Positions 47,121 to 58,182 of a stretch of DNA of 64,000 nt are shown here, piece by piece. Source of the stretch: Cephalopachus bancanus (lineage: Eukaryota; Chordata; Mammalia; Primates; Tarsiidae); assembly GCA_027257055.1 (NCBI GenBank), contig JAPVLO010000322.1, forward strand, positions 1,116,001 through 1,180,000. Direction: 5' to 3'. A model generated the notes under the pieces. That model did not search any database, had not been told where the DNA came from, and saw nothing but the letters and a program-made list of their open reading frames with translations. The first letter of the stretch is position 1; every line of letters starts with the position of its first letter. The position numbers and the translations under genes were made by a program.

Positions 47121-47760
47121 GAACCCAACTTTCTCCTGGCACCATTTGTGCCCAGTACAGGGGTAGGCCCACAGTACAGTGAGAAATGTTTCCACTCCTC
47201 TGCCCGTATTTCTTCGCTGCTCGGAGATAAGAAAAGAACTCTGCCTCCTTTCATGCCTAAGGATCGCCGTCTCTCTAATCCTTCTTTAATAATGCCCCTC
47301 CCACGGGAGGAGATGCCAATAGCCTGATTGGACAGAGTGAGGACATTCTCTGAAACAAATTGTACTAGTGGGTGGGGAGTCTGTGTCTTAAAGGCAGGAA
47401 CAGAGGCTCTGTGCCTCCTCCGCCTGTTAATCCAACCAGGCACCCCACCCCAACACCATCCTCTCTGAGGGATGCAGCTTCTGTATCTGAGCCCCCGTGA
47501 GTAAGCCATGTTCTGAGAGTCTCACCATCTTAGGTTCAGGAACACTGGGAAAAGAAGCCTTGCTTAGCCCTCCAGTTTAAGTTTTACTCCTTATCTCAGC
47601 TTTCCCCCCGAGAGTCCTGCATGTGAGGGATCAAGGAAGGAATGCGGGATGCATGTCCAGTTGCTGGTAGTAAAGGGCTGCTTCATTTTCCATTTGTGTA
47701 CACCTAGGGCGTGCACCTCACCAGCCAGGTCCTCTGACCCATGTTGACTCTCTAATATGA
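47121..47760. other. Unassigned stretch, GC-richer, with CCAAT boxes
   Basis: The 139-codon minus frame 47090-47509 overlaps L2 at one end and has no domain. CCAAT at about 47317 and its inverse ATTGG at about 47328 lie near a 'cccctcccacggg' motif. No CpG island. Confidence 0.35.
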
Positions 47761-47764
47761 CAAT

Positions 47765-47970
47765 TGAGAATACGTGTTCTTGATTCACAGTGCCTGGGTT
47801 CAAATCCCAGCTCAACTACTTGTTGACTGAGTGTGTCTGTGGACAAGAAATGAGGCTCTGTTTCCTCAACTAAAAAATGGGGAAATTCACAGTATCTACC
47901 TCACAGGGCTGTTGGGAGGATTAAATGAGAAATTCTGAGCTCAATACTTGGCACACAGGAAGCATCTATA
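47765..47970 (+). mobile_element. MIR SINE
   Basis: Contains the tRNA-derived B box ('gggttcaaatcccagct'), then 'ctcaactaaaaaatggggaaa' and 'gttgggaggattaaatgag'. Confidence 0.92.
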
Positions 47971-47994
47971 ATGGCTAAGACTCCCTGTTAGGGC

Positions 47995-48115
47995 CCTGGG
48001 ATGTAAACTCTCTGAGGGAAGGAATGTGTCTGTCTTGTTCAGGACTGTATCTCTTATGCCTGGAACTGAGCCTGACAGTAAGTGCTTAATGAATGTTTAT
48101 TGTATGAACTATTTT
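47995..48115 (+). mobile_element. L2 LINE 3' end
   Basis: 'gtaaactctctgagggaagg', 'gtctgtcttgttcaggactg' and 'gtgcttaatgaatgtttattg' form the L2 terminus. Confidence 0.9.
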
Positions 48116-48299
48116 TGTTGCTGTTGTTACTAATGTGTAGGGGCTGCTCAATAAGACTTTTAAAACGAGTAAATGGATGCATGAATGTCCCTCCAAAGCC
48201 AAGCTGAGTACATAGGCTCACTGAAAGATATAGAAAAGTCTACTTTAATTAAATCAAATATGTAGGTACAGACCAGGGAAACCTCTACTTTGCATTTGC

Positions 48300-48393
48300 C
48301 TCTAAATTTCTTGTTTATTTTAAAGATGCAGAGTACAAGTCAGGATTGGGTACATAGGTGGTCAATATACGGGGGAAGTTTGGATCTCTCCAC
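48300..48393 (-). mobile_element. L1 3' end remnant
   Basis: 'ttattttaaagatgcagagtac' and 'tcaggattgggtacatagg' match the terminal L1 segment also found at 619. Confidence 0.7.
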
Positions 48394-48949
48394 TGCAGAA
48401 ATTTCCAATTTGGAATGGCACTGGCCTTCTGGAACAGTCATGTGACAGGGACAGTGTCATTCATTCAGCCCTACAGATCCTCCTATCTCAAGTGCTTTCT
48501 GGGTCCTACAGACGAAGATGAACCAGGTACTCTTCCTGCCTCAAGGAGCTCCAGACTTACAGGTGGAGAATGGTCTCAGGTATCCACCACGTGAGATTTC
48601 AGTTTCAGCTCTGTCCCTTACTTGGTGAATCCCCTCAGGATGCTCCTCTCTGCACATCGAATGATGAGGTTGGACTAGATCAATAGCTGTCAACTCTATT
48701 GAGCTGAGGAGCCCCTTGTTTCAGCAAAAATGCTATATTGAAGGTGAGGGTTTAATGCAGATGAAAAGGGAGCTGAAAGAGAAAGGAGGCAGACTCTGCC
48801 TGTCCATTCAGTCCCTGGGGTCCTCTGAGGAACCCAAGAATTGCAAGAATGGTAAACTCAGGGCCCATCAGCTTGAATCGTGATTCTGGGGTAATGCAAC
48901 ATAGGCAGATCTGTTCTGTACTGTTCAACAAGGTTTTCTTGTTGTTTTT
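48394..48949. other. Mixed old repeats
   Basis: 48440-48570 resembles the ancient 'caaggagctccagacttacagg' repeat. 48600-48695 resembles MIR ('gatgaggttggactagatc'). The remainder is unassigned. Confidence 0.45.
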
Positions 48950-49180
48950 TTAAAGATAAATTTCTGTTTTAGAATAATTTTAGATTTACAGAAAAAGTGC
49001 AGTATGGTACAGTTGTCACAAGTAATGACCAACTGATATTAATACATTACTCTTAAATAAAGTCCGTACTTTATTCAGACTTTCATAGTATTTCTCTGAT
49101 ATCCTTTTTCTGTTCCAGGACACTGTATTACATTTAGTACTCATGTCTCTAAATTAGGCCCTTTTGGCTGTGACAGTTTC
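48950..49180 (-). mobile_element. Old L1 3' UTR, left of MaLR insertion
   Basis: 'ttagatttacagaaaaagtgc' and 'ctctaaattaggcccttttggctgtg'-type text. Interrupted at 49181 and resumed at 49555. Confidence 0.75.
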
Positions 49181-49554
49181 TATCTCAGTCAGCTCAAGCT
49201 GCTATAACAAGTGTATATCATAGACTGGATGACTTAAAGAATAAACATTTATTTCTCACAATTCTGGAGGCTGGAAAGTCCAAGATCAAGGTGCTGGCAG
49301 ATCCAGGGAGTGGTGAGGGCTCACTTCCCGGTTTGCAGATGGCTGTCTGCTCGTTGTCTTTTCATGTGGGGAAGGAACAGAGAGTGAGAACAAGCTCTCA
49401 TGTCTCTTTTTATAAGGGCACTAATTCCATTCATGAGGGCTCCACCCTCATGACCTAATTGCCTCCCAAAAGCCCACTTCCAAACACCATCACATTGAGG
49501 GTTAGGATTTCAATATATGAATTTTGAGAGGAAATAGACATTAAGTCCATAACA
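49181..49554 (-). mobile_element. MLT1-type MaLR LTR inserted in L1
   Basis: Reverse MLT1: 'agctcaagctgctataacaag', 'tttctcacaattctggaggctgg', 'catgagggctccaccctcatg', 'gtccataaca'. Flanks 'gtttc'/'atttc' are a decayed 5-bp duplication. Confidence 0.93.
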
Positions 49555-50075
49555 ATTTCTTAGAATTTTCTTTTTTTGATGATCCTGACAGTTTTTAGGG
49601 GTGCTGGTCAGGGAACTGGGATTTATCTTTTTTCCTCATGTTTAGATCGGGGCTACAGGTTTTGAGGAGGAAGATCACAGAGGTAAAGTATGATTTTCAT
49701 CAAACCTTTCGAGGATATACACTATCAACATGACTTATCACTACTGACATGAACCTTGATTACCTGACTGTCATATTTGCTATTGGAAAGTTAGTCTTTA
49801 TTCCTGTTTTCTATACTGTACTCTTTGGGAAAAAAGTCACTATGCATAACCCACACTAAGGATTGGGGAGTTATGCTGCACATCCCTGAAGACAAGTATC
49901 TACATCAATAATTTGGAATTACTCTGCAAGGGAGGTTTGTTTCGTCCCCCCACTTATTTATTTATCTGCTCATTTATATATCTCAGTATGGACTCATATG
50001 TATTTTATGCTCTGGGTTGTCATGAAATATTACCTTATTTAATTTGTTCAAATTGTATCCAAGAAATTTTGGTTC
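49555..50075 (-). mobile_element. Old L1 3' UTR, right of MaLR insertion
   Basis: 'gatgatcctgacagtttttagg', 'actatcaacatgacttatcac', 'aaaaaagtcactatgcataaccc', 'ttatttaatttgttcaaattg' follow the same L1M 3' UTR. Confidence 0.8.
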
Positions 50076-50600
50076 CAGAAAGACTTGGATATCTGATGGT
50101 CCTGCCCTTGGAGATAAAACCACAGTAGGGAGACAGAGTACTGATGTGGGAGGAGGGGTTGGGACTGCCAGCTATGGGAAACCTTCATTTTTCTGTACTT
50201 TGTGCTATCACAGGGTCCCTGGCAGCTGCTGCTGAGGACATTTTGGGAAAGTACTCACTGCCCCCAAAGAGTTAGACAAAAAAGGTCAACCTAGCAGGGT
50301 CCACTTTTTGTTCCCCTGAATGGTTTGAGTTATGGAATTTAAAGGGGCAGCCACATGTGCTCACATCATCTCTTGTTACTTGTGTCACATGTTGAAAAGC
50401 GTCCTGAGTCAACTGGGAAGCAAAGCAAAATGAAAACCTTGATGGCTTCACCTGCTTGTGCAGCTCAGTAACAAGTGCTCTCTTGTGGTAGAAAACAGAA
50501 GTGTGCACGTCTGTGTGTGTGTGTGGGCTGGGGGGTCCTGATGATTCATGGCATCTGCAGAGGGGACCCAGCATGGGAATTTACCCACTGAAGGACTGTT
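50076..50600. other. Unassigned stretch
   Basis: A short (TG)n near 50510; the minus open frames reading through it are low-complexity. Confidence 0.4.
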
Positions 50601-50604
50601 AGAG

Positions 50605-50725
50605 GCAGGAGGCACAGTGTCAGTGCTTGCGTCTTCACCAACTGGCCACGGGACCCTGGGCAGGACGCTTGGCCTCACACATCTCTGGGTCTTGGCTTCC
50701 TAACCTGTAAAGCATGGGAGTTAAG
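50605..50725 (+). mobile_element. MIR SINE fragment
   Basis: 'ccacgggaccctgggcaggac', then 'cttcctaacctgtaaagc', fits a diverged MIR. Confidence 0.65.
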
Positions 50726-50774
50726 AGCAAAGAGAAGAAATAACAACAGGAACAAGGCCAACCACAATGCTGAT

Positions 50775-51355
50775 GTTTTATTTATTTTTAATTTTAAAGT
50801 TGTGGGGTACAATTCAGGGTTAGCAATACCCTTGTTGATGAGATGTGCCCCTCCCTCCCCTGGCAGTTTCCCTCAACTGCCAATCCTACCCCCTCCCCTG
50901 GCAGTTTCCCACTACTGTCAATCCCTTTCTTATAGTATTATGAAAATTGTTCAAGGTTCGCTTATGAATGAGAACATATGGTACTCTGTTCTTTGTTTCT
51001 GTGATAGATCACTGAGTATGATCGACTCTAAATCCATCCAAGTTGCAAGAAGTTCATATGTTTGTCCTTCTTTATGACTGCATAATATTCCACTGTGTCT
51101 ATGTACCACATTTTTTTAATCCAGTCCAGTTTCGATTGGCAGCACGGTTGGTTCCATGTTTTTGCTATTGTGAATAGTACTACAATAAACATGTCTGTGC
51201 AGGTATCTTTTTTTGTAGAATGATTTGAATTCCTCCAGGTATATTCCCAATAGGGGATTGCTGAGTCATATGAAAGGTCAATTTCTAGTTCTTTCAGAAA
51301 TTACCACACTGCTTTCCAAAGAGACTGCACTGGTTTGCATTCCCACCTGCAGTGT
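50775..51355 (-). mobile_element. L1 LINE, 3' UTR and ORF2 end
   Basis: Reverse element: tail 'tttaaagttgtggggtacaattc', two hairpin units (50862-50881 and 50900-50919), then ORF2 ('taaatccatccaagttgcaag', 'ggttccatgtttttgctattg', 'ttaccacactgctttcc'). 5'-truncated. Confidence 0.93.
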
Positions 51356-51369
51356 AGAAACACAATGTT

Positions 51370-51545
51370 GCCTTTTATTAAGTTCTTACTGTGTAGTGAG
51401 TGCTGCACTAAGTGCGTCACGTACATTATCTCATTTAAACCTCACAAAAAACAATTAGGGTTCTTGCCTTCATTTTACAGTAGAGACAGCAGGCTCAAAA
51501 AGTTTATTGTATCATGGATGGGAACACAGTTGGTTGCAGGGCTGG
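51370..51545 (-). mobile_element. MIR SINE
   Basis: 'gtgctgcactaagtgcgtcac', 'atctcatttaaacctcac', 'ttttacagtagagacagcagg' in reverse MIR order. Confidence 0.7.
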
Positions 51546-51552
51546 AATTTGA

Positions 51553-51770
51553 ATCTTATTTTTTTATTATGATAAGATTTACATAGCATACAATTACCAT
51601 TCTAACTGTTTTTAAGTGTACAACTTGGTAGCATTAAGTACGTTCACTTTGTTTTGCAATCATCACCACCAACTATCTCCAGAACTTTTTTTTTGTCATC
51701 CTGTACAAACTACCCACGTGACCCCCTCGTTCAGCCCCTGGTAACCACTGCTCTACTTTCTAGGACTGGG
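51553..51770 (-). mobile_element. Old L1 3' UTR fragment
   Basis: 'gataagatttacatagcatac', 'aagtgtacaacttggtagcatt', 'gcaatcatcaccaccaactatc': a common mammalian L1 3' end. Confidence 0.85.
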
Positions 51771-51774
51771 ACTT

Positions 51775-51910
51775 GTATGATCATGAGTGCCAGCACTGGG
51801 ACAGATTTCCTGGGCTTGAATCCTGCGCTTCTCAGGCAATGTGGTCCACTTTCTGTGCCTTCCCTTTCCTGTCTGTAAATGAGGGACAATAATAGGATTT
51901 GCCAAGAGGA
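51775..51910 (+). mobile_element. MIR SINE
   Basis: 'cctgggcttgaatcctgcgc' and 'ctgtctgtaaatgagggacaataatagg' pattern. Confidence 0.75.
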
Positions 51911-52094
51911 AGGAGGTTCTGTCATCCGAGAGATGGTCCTTGAAGGAAACCTGTATAGGGGAGCTGAGACAGCTTTAGGATGCAAATGCATACAGTTCAA
52001 GCTCATTAATTCAGACCTCACTGGTTTGGAGTCTAGCTTGATTTGCAGCCAGTAAAACCAGGCTTCCTTTTCACTATTAATGAGTATAAACAAG

Positions 52095-52330
52095 ATTAGG
52101 TGGAGAAGTGCAGGAAACTAAGGCAGGCCATTGTTATCATAATATTGTAAGGGAATGTTCATTCACTCCAGAAAATAAACTATTTCCAACTACTCTGAGG
52201 CTGCTGTTTATACATCAACAGTGTGCTAATTGCATGCCTGGCTTCCTCAAAGCGGGCTCCCTGGGTCTAGTCAGTTAGCTTTTAGTGGAGAACTTTTTAC
52301 ATTTGAAGGCAGTTAGAGTACTTTCCTTTA
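52095..52330. promoter_or_regulatory. Candidate conserved noncoding element (short)
   Basis: Repeat-free, with 'ggccattgttatcataatattg', 'gtttatacatcaacagtg' and 'gctaattgcatgcc' (SOX- and homeodomain-type cores). Composition only. Confidence 0.35.
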
Positions 52331-52369
52331 AAAAATCCTGTTAATTTAGACTTTTCATTTACCCTGGTA

Positions 52370-52640
52370 TTCACCAACCACAGAATGTTCTGTGTGCCCC
52401 TGGCACTGTGCCAAGCATTAGGGATACAGAATGAAGGATCTCCAGAGGTTTCTCCCAGGAAGGTGCAGATGTGGGGAGAGGCTGGCAGAGGGTAATAGGG
52501 AACTGAAGAGAGAGACTTCAAGGCACGGATGTGCCTGGGCCAAGGCTTCTCACCAGGAAGTGAGGAATGACTTTGGTCTTGAAGGACGATGGGCTTGGCT
52601 TGATTGGGGACTCATTCCTCTGCTCACAACTCCCTCCTCA
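52370..52640 (+). mobile_element. Ancient interspersed repeat
   Basis: 'gcccctggcactgtgccaagc', 'attagggatacagaatgaagg', 'ggtcttgaaggacgatggg' match the old repeat also at 53085 and 55845. Confidence 0.55.
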
Positions 52641-52844
52641 CTCCACCCCAGCCCCCTTTTATCACCCTCCCTCACCCTTTATATGATGCTCAGCTGTCAA
52701 ATCAGAGCCCAAGGACCAGCTCCAGCAAACAGGCACCACAACCGTTGGGTGATGTGACTGGGCCCTGTGAGCTGCAGAAAGACGAGGATTTGCCCCTCTT
52801 CTGAATTCACAGGACATAATACTGGGACTAGATGGCAGAGTCTT

Positions 52845-52960
52845 AGCTTTAAACCTGGTCGCACCTTAGAGTCATCTGGGAGCTGTAAAAATCCCAACAG
52901 AACTGATTCTTGGGTCCCTCCCTAGACCAATTAAATCAGTATGGTAGAGAATCACAGCTC
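52845..52960 (+). mobile_element. MER5-like fragment
   Basis: 'caccttagagtcatctgggagctg' pattern, then 'gattcttgggtccctccctag', is MER5A-type. Confidence 0.7.
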
Positions 52961-53084
52961 TGGGAGTCACTACTCACACTGCACAAAGGGACACTTAACC
53001 CCTCTATACCTCATATGACTGTCAGACTCTTCTGTGTTTGTGTTGCTTTTGCCTCATTGAGGAGCATAACTCATTCATTACTTA

Positions 53085-53440
53085 AGCCAACCAACCTTTA
53101 TTGAGCACCTACTTTATACCAGGCAAGGGGCCATAATTTGGAGGTCCAAAGATGGATTATATAAACCCTGTCCTCAGAAGCTTCACAGCTAGGGTAAGAG
53201 AACTGTGGAAAGACAACTGCTATCCTAGAAGAGGAAGCAGGAGGGAGCACTATATTGTGTAGGAGCACAGAAGCGACTGTTAGGGAGTCTCAGCTTGGAG
53301 TGGATGGGGAATACTTCCTAAAAGAGGTAGCAGCAAGTCCTTGAAAGAAAGTGGGACTTTTCCAGTCCAAGGGGAGACTTTGTGACAAAGGAAATAGCAA
53401 ATGCAAAGGCCGGGAGGTATGAAGATGAATTGTGCATTTA
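53085..53440 (+). mobile_element. Ancient interspersed repeat
   Basis: 'tttattgagcacctactttat', 'ggtccaaagatggattatataaaccctg'-type text and 'aatagcaaatgcaaaggccggg' in the usual order. Confidence 0.65.
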
Positions 53441-53449
53441 TCACTGTGT

Positions 53450-53645
53450 CGAGCACTGTGTTAAGAAGCACTTTGCACTCATGAACTGTTCAGAATCCTA
53501 TAAGGTAAGAATTATTTAGTAAAATAGTAAGAACATTTTTTATCTCCAATTGATAAATTAGAAAACGGAGACATAGGGAGGTTGAACTACGTGGCTAAGA
53601 TCACACAAACACTAAGTGGAGATAGAAACCAAGTTGTAGCCAGTT
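53450..53645 (-). mobile_element. MIR SINE
   Basis: 'gagcactgtgttaagaagcac', 'aaaacggagacatagggagg', 'aagtggagatagaaaccaag' in reverse MIR order. Confidence 0.65.
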
Positions 53646-53709
53646 TCAGAGCAAGAGCTAGTTAAGGGAATGGGGGTGGGGGGTGGGTGACAGGAGAAAC
53701 GATCATAAT

Positions 53710-53900
53710 ATCGTTTTTTTATTTTTAATTTTAAAGATGTGGGGTATAATTCAGGGTTAGGTATACAAATGTTCATTATGCAGTTACCTTGTTGATGAGG
53801 TGTGCCCCCCCCCCGGCAGATTCCCATTACTGCCAATCTCACCTCCCCTCCCCTGGCAGTTTCCCACTACTGATATGGTGTTATATTTATAGACTATTCA
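53710..53900 (-). mobile_element. L1 3' UTR with two hairpin units
   Basis: 'ttttaaagatgtggggtataattc', then hairpin units at 53815-53834 and 53855-53874. Preceded in sense by a degraded 3' UTR; no ORF2 is present. Confidence 0.9.
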
Positions 53901-54589
53901 TATAGTGCTCATGCTTTCTAAAACACATTTCCTTTCTTTTTGTGCCCAACAGATCTTGGTTGGACTGACCTCAGCCCGCTGAAGCCAGATGGCATAGTAA
54001 GGGCAGCCAGAGGCTCTGGGCTGGTGGCAGGGTTTGGTGGAACTTCTGTCTGGGACTGCTGGCCTTGGAGCTCAGGCTATGTTGTGGGGCTCTCTGGTTC
54101 TGAGGGGGGACGCATAACACTGTGATTGTCTGGAGTGCAGACGGCATCGTTTAATGACTTCATGGGCTCCTGGGCTTAGAGGTTGGGAAACACCATTCAT
54201 TTGGACCAACACAGACACTCATTTTGGTGCCAGCTTTGGTCCCCAGCTGGTAACCCTCAGTTTCATTGAGGTTGTCTGTGGTTGTGATACTGTGTGCAAG
54301 TCTTGTGCAAAAATGGCATTCTTGTGAAACAGGTAAGAGATGACTTTTGAAACGCAAAAGCTCTGGGCCTTGAGGACCTAGTTTCCCTGTTAGGGCAGTA
54401 AGTAACCAGCTCATAAGGATAGGTAGAGTAGGAAGGGTCAATTTGTGTCCTAGAGCTCAGCAGGAGGTCATTCATAATTTCTAATTCCAGTTTTGAGGGA
54501 CAAGGATCACTTGGTATTATAACAGAGCTCAAGTGAAAAGCTCTAATGTTATACTGGCAAAAGTTAAGACTTGTTTAAAACACACATCT
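53901..54589. other. Unassigned stretch
   Basis: Open frames 54160-54441 and 54263-54532 (minus) have no domain. Confidence 0.4.
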
Positions 54590-54880
54590 CTGGGAATCCT
54601 CTCTTGCGGAGCCAAATAAACTAATTTGAGGAACAGGCCCAGCCTATGTTAAACACAAAGAGGATCAGAGAATTAATTAAAGAGGAGGGGCCGGATGTAT
54701 CTCAGTGCCTAAAGCCTTGGCTTGACACATCCGTGACAGCCTCTGATGTTTGTGCTGAGACACCTTCAGAATGCATCTTCTCCGCACAACGCAATGGAGA
54801 AATTAGATTAGCAGACATCATAGGAGGTGTTAATGGACTGCGGGTCTTATATAGGGATAAACTAGATGGCACCTGAGTGA
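54590..54880. promoter_or_regulatory. Candidate conserved noncoding element
   Basis: Repeat-free, holds a palindromic TTAATTAA at 54673-54680, 'aaattagattagcag' (tandem homeodomain-type cores) and surviving CpGs ('ttgcggagcc', 'ggccggatg', 'ctccgcacaacgc'). Enhancer-like by composition only. Confidence 0.45.
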
Positions 54881-55115
54881 GGATTAGAAAAAGGAGCCTC
54901 TTCTGGAAGGAAGCAGCTCTGAGGGTGCCCAGCTTGGTTTTCAGTAGGAGGCTGATTTTTCTTGTCCCTTTGCTTCCTTGGCCAAATGCCTTTGCGAAAC
55001 TTGCATACCTGTGCCTAGCAGTCCTGTACACAGGGGTTCCATGGTTGAGGTTGGGGCCTTTGAGTCTGAGACCTACTCCTCCAGAAGGGTAACCTGGAGC
55101 TGACCTGGGAGCCAG
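54881..55115. other. Unassigned stretch
   Basis: No recognisable gene or repeat. Confidence 0.4.
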
Positions 55116-55117
55116 CT

Positions 55118-55295
55118 AGACCTGTGTTTGAATCCTGGCTCTCTGTTGCTGGCTTTATTCCCTTATCCGTATCAGGAGTGGTCAGTATTTACCTTACTAG
55201 GTTGCTATGAGAATAATAAGATAATACCAGTCAAAGGTTTAGCAGACTGCCTGTCACTCAAGAGTGCTCAGCAAAAGGTAGTGTTTGGAGAAGGT
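55118..55295 (+). mobile_element. MIR SINE
   Basis: 'gacctgtgtttgaatcctggctc' and 'aggttgctatgagaataataagat' pattern. Confidence 0.75.
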
Positions 55296-55844
55296 ACCTG
55301 CCTTGGAGGAGTTCACAGACAAGCTTGTTTTTCAAGTATAGGGAGGCCAAGAGATTGGGAGATAATCGACTCTGAAAAGACAGTTTGTTACTCAGAGATC
55401 CCAAGAGAACATCACACAGGGCCACATGGGGAAACACAAGTATCTTGTCAGAAGCCTGAAGGAGTCAGGACGAGAGCCTTCACTGTGGTTTCAACGGAGA
55501 GGAATGGGCATGGCTGGGTAAGTGGGTTTACGATTGGCTAGTTTGAATAATTTCCATTTGAACAATTTCAGGGGCTGTCTAGAGTTGTCTGGACCTGACA
55601 GTGGGGTGATTATGGCTTGGAGTATAAGAGCCTTGTGAGAGGCTGATAAAGGAGGTGCTTAGCAGGTGTGGGCTTTGGGCTAGTAGATTTGGCATGAAAG
55701 ACTCACTTTCAGGGGAATAGTTTGCTGTCTCTAGGAATTAACTAGCCCTAGAGGGGGCAGTTTTGCCGTGGTCAGCAAGGCCCTAGGGGCCAGAGCATTA
55801 GAAATACAGAAAATTTTTTAAAAATAGTTACTATACAAACAAAG
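55296..55844. other. Unassigned stretch
   Basis: The 137-codon plus frame 55128-55541 begins inside MIR sequence and has no domain. Confidence 0.4.
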
Positions 55845-56199
55845 AAAGCAGATAGGTAGACAGGTAATTCCTGAGCATGTGGTGAGGGCTCCGTTCCAGT
55901 GACTGACACAGATAAATGAGGAAGTGAGGAAAGCTCTCAGAGAGGCTGTGACCTGAGCTGGGTCTTGAAGGATGATGCTGGAAGGGCTTTGCCAGCCGAG
56001 GAACTGTGGGTATGAGGCTCAGAGCTGTGATTAGATCTGGTCTGATGGATGACAATCACGATGACTGGAGTGTTGGGTTGAGGGGATGTGGGGTGTGGTG
56101 CAGGAGACAAGTCTGCAAATGTCAGTTGGGGTCTATTCATGAAGGATAGACCCCCAACTGACATGCTCTGACAAGAAGTCTGGACTTGATCCTGTAGGA

Positions 56200-56200
<1 letters not shown>
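55845..56200 (+). mobile_element. Ancient interspersed repeat
   Basis: 'ctgtgacctgagctgggtcttgaaggatga' pattern and 'ggactgtgggtatgagg'-like text match the repeat at 52370. Includes the hairpin at 56119. Confidence 0.55.
56119..56164. repeat. Near-perfect inverted repeat
   Basis: 56119-56136 ('atgtcagttggggtctat') and 56146-56164 are reverse complements except for one extra C in the right arm. The spacer is 9 bases (56137-56145). Confidence 0.95.

Positions 56201-56201
<1 letters not shown>

Positions 56202-56245
<44 letters not shown>
56202..56245. repeat. (GT)n microsatellite
   Basis: About 22 GT units followed by decayed 'tttgtgtatg' variants. The minus frame with an all His-Thr run is a translation of it. 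Confidence 0.98.
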
Positions 56246-56248
<3 letters not shown>

Positions 56249-56374
56249 TGTATGTTCATGAGTGTGTAAGTGTGAATGTGTGATTGTTGCAATGAAATAT
56301 CCCGAGCAGGTAAATGTCCTGACCCAAGTTCTGCTTTCAGCAGATTCATTTGACCAGTGAGTGTGGATCTGGAA

Positions 56375-56565
56375 CTGTGATTCTGAACCCTGATAGCACA
56401 TTTGACTTACCTTTGAGCACCCGAGGAGCTCTATAGAAATGCTGATGCCAGAGCCCCTCCTCAGAGTAGCTATATCAGAATCTCTAGAGGTAGGGTTGAG
56501 ATATGATATGGTTTTTAAAAGTTCTCTAGATGCGATGGTTTAAAAGAAGAGTTTTAAATTGCAGA
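56375..56565 (+). mobile_element. MER5-like nonautonomous hAT element
   Basis: 'tgtgattctgaaccctgatagcac' through 'tatcagaatctctagaggtag' fits MER5A. Confidence 0.7.
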
Positions 56566-57204
56566 TTGCAACCCATCAGGAGTTGTGAAATCATCCTGAT
56601 GAATTGTGGCCAACATTTTTACAACAAATAAAATGTATTAGAATTATAAGTAACCAGAATGCATCGAGTGAATTAAGTTCTGTTAGGTGAAACTTTTGTT
56701 TAGTTATGCATCCATACATCCATACACATATGTGTGTACTGGGTGGCAGAATAAAATGTATTTCATACCTATGGAAAGTTCGTCTTGGTCCTATATTAAA
56801 AACTCTCTGGCCTAGAAGGGAAAAAGGGGAGTCATTTACACATAGTGCCTGAATCTAGGGGGTCTTGCTCAGATAGTCCATGCTCTTGTGTGGTTCCTCT
56901 TCCAGAGGGCAGGGTCTTGATCATCTTTGTGCCCCTCGCCTCAACCTGGTACAACCATGTGGCTGGATAGGAGCAGCAGAAGCCAAGAGGTGGTGGGATA
57001 TCGTGGCCAGCCAGAGACATCCCATCATATTCTTCCCCCAGTTCTCTCTGTAAGAAAACATGGGCCCAAGGATGAACATCCTAAGAGACCTTCCTGTGAA
57101 GCAAACCAAGGACTGAGACTGTCAGCAACACCAGCGAATCATTTGGAGTCACCTCTTATGTGCCAGGTAATATTTTAAGTGCCAGGTACTGGGCTAGGCA
57201 CAGT
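56566..57204. other. Unassigned stretch
   Basis: No gene; short 'catacatccatacacata' run near 56712. Antiparallel short frames around 56830-57180 lack domains. Confidence 0.4.
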
Positions 57205-57690
57205 GCATCAGTTTTCTATGGTTGCTGTTACAAATCACCACAAATTTATTCTCTTCCTGTTCTAGAGACCAGAGTTCCAAAATAGGTCTTGTTTATCTAA
57301 AATCAAGGTGTAGGGTTCTCCAGAAAAACATTTCTTTTGGAGGCTCATTGGGAGAATTCATTTCTTTGCCTTTTCCAGCTTCTAGAGCCTGCCTTTCTTG
57401 CTTGGCTTGTGGACCCTTTCTTCATCTTCAAAGCCAACAGTGTGGCATCTTCAAATTTCCCTCTTTGGCTCATCCTTCTGCCTCCCTCTTACAAGGATCC
57501 TTGTGATTACATTGTGATTGCAAAATCCCAGATAATCCAAGATAATCTCCTCATCTCAAGAACCTTAACTAGATCATATCTTCAAAGTGCTTTTTTAAAA
57601 TCAGTAAGGTAACATACCCCAAATTCCTGGACACAGATTTAAGATGTGGACATTTTTGGAAGAACCATTACTCTGTCTTCCTCAATGCCT
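57205..57690 (-). mobile_element. MLT1-type LTR, diverged
   Basis: 'cagttttctatggttgctgttac', 'ccagataatccaagataatctcc', 'tcaagaaccttaactagatcat' and 'agatgtggacatttttgg' follow a reverse MaLR LTR. Confidence 0.8.
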
Positions 57691-57699
57691 ATCTATTGC

Positions 57700-57850
57700 C
57701 AATTTTTTGTTTGTAGTGTTTATATCTCCATTAGACTGTGAGTTTCTTAAAGATTAGACTTTTATAAGGTTTGTATCACTGGCATGTAGCACATTGCTTA
57801 ACACAGTAGCTGTTGGCAAACTTTAGTTTTTGAGCAAATATACCCTGACC
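57700..57850 (+). mobile_element. L2 LINE 3' end, diverged
   Basis: 'ttagactgtgagtttcttaaag' and 'actggcatgtagcacattgc' match the L2 terminus. Confidence 0.6.
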
Positions 57851-57854
57851 TCTT

Positions 57855-57980
57855 CATCTTGTGAATAAGATGAAGATGTCTAGAAAGATGCGTGGCTTGT
57901 TCAAGGTTATACGGATCTAGTGGCAGAGCTGGATTCAGAATTCAGGTCATCTGAGTCTTTCAACTTTTACACCTAAACAA
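57855..57980 (-). mobile_element. MIR SINE fragment
   Basis: 'gttcaaggttatacggatctagtggcagagctgg' layout is reverse MIR. Confidence 0.7.
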
Positions 57981-58144
57981 ACAATGACTCCAATTCTCAG
58001 TGAATTAGACATCCTATCCTATTCCCCTGAGTTGTCATTGAAATTTCTCTCAATCCTGTTGGCTGGGATTATTTAGAAGGATATGACTTATCCATGCAGT
58101 GTATAAGGAATCCAGGCTAGGTCTAAGTTTAAATCCTGGTTTCA
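57981..58144. other. Unassigned stretch
   Basis: Nothing firm recognised. Confidence 0.35.
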
Positions 58145-58182
58145 CCTTGTAACCGTTAGCTACTGCTGTGTAGCAAGTCATA
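58145..58182 (-). mobile_element. Old LTR, left piece (split)
   Basis: 'aaccgttagctactgctgtgtagcaag' is the start of a reverse ERVL/MaLR-type LTR that seems to resume at 58716. Confidence 0.5.

Noticed and set aside
47090..47509. 139-codon minus frame near CCAAT boxes, as a possible promoter-linked gene
   Set aside because: One end lies in L2, composition is not codon-like and there is no CpG island.
47806..47822. tRNA B-box-like sequence
   Set aside because: It is the tRNA-derived head of a MIR; no cloverleaf surrounds it.
55937..56401. 154-codon minus frame with a His-Thr run
   Set aside because: The run is a translated (GT)n microsatellite and the rest is old repeat.
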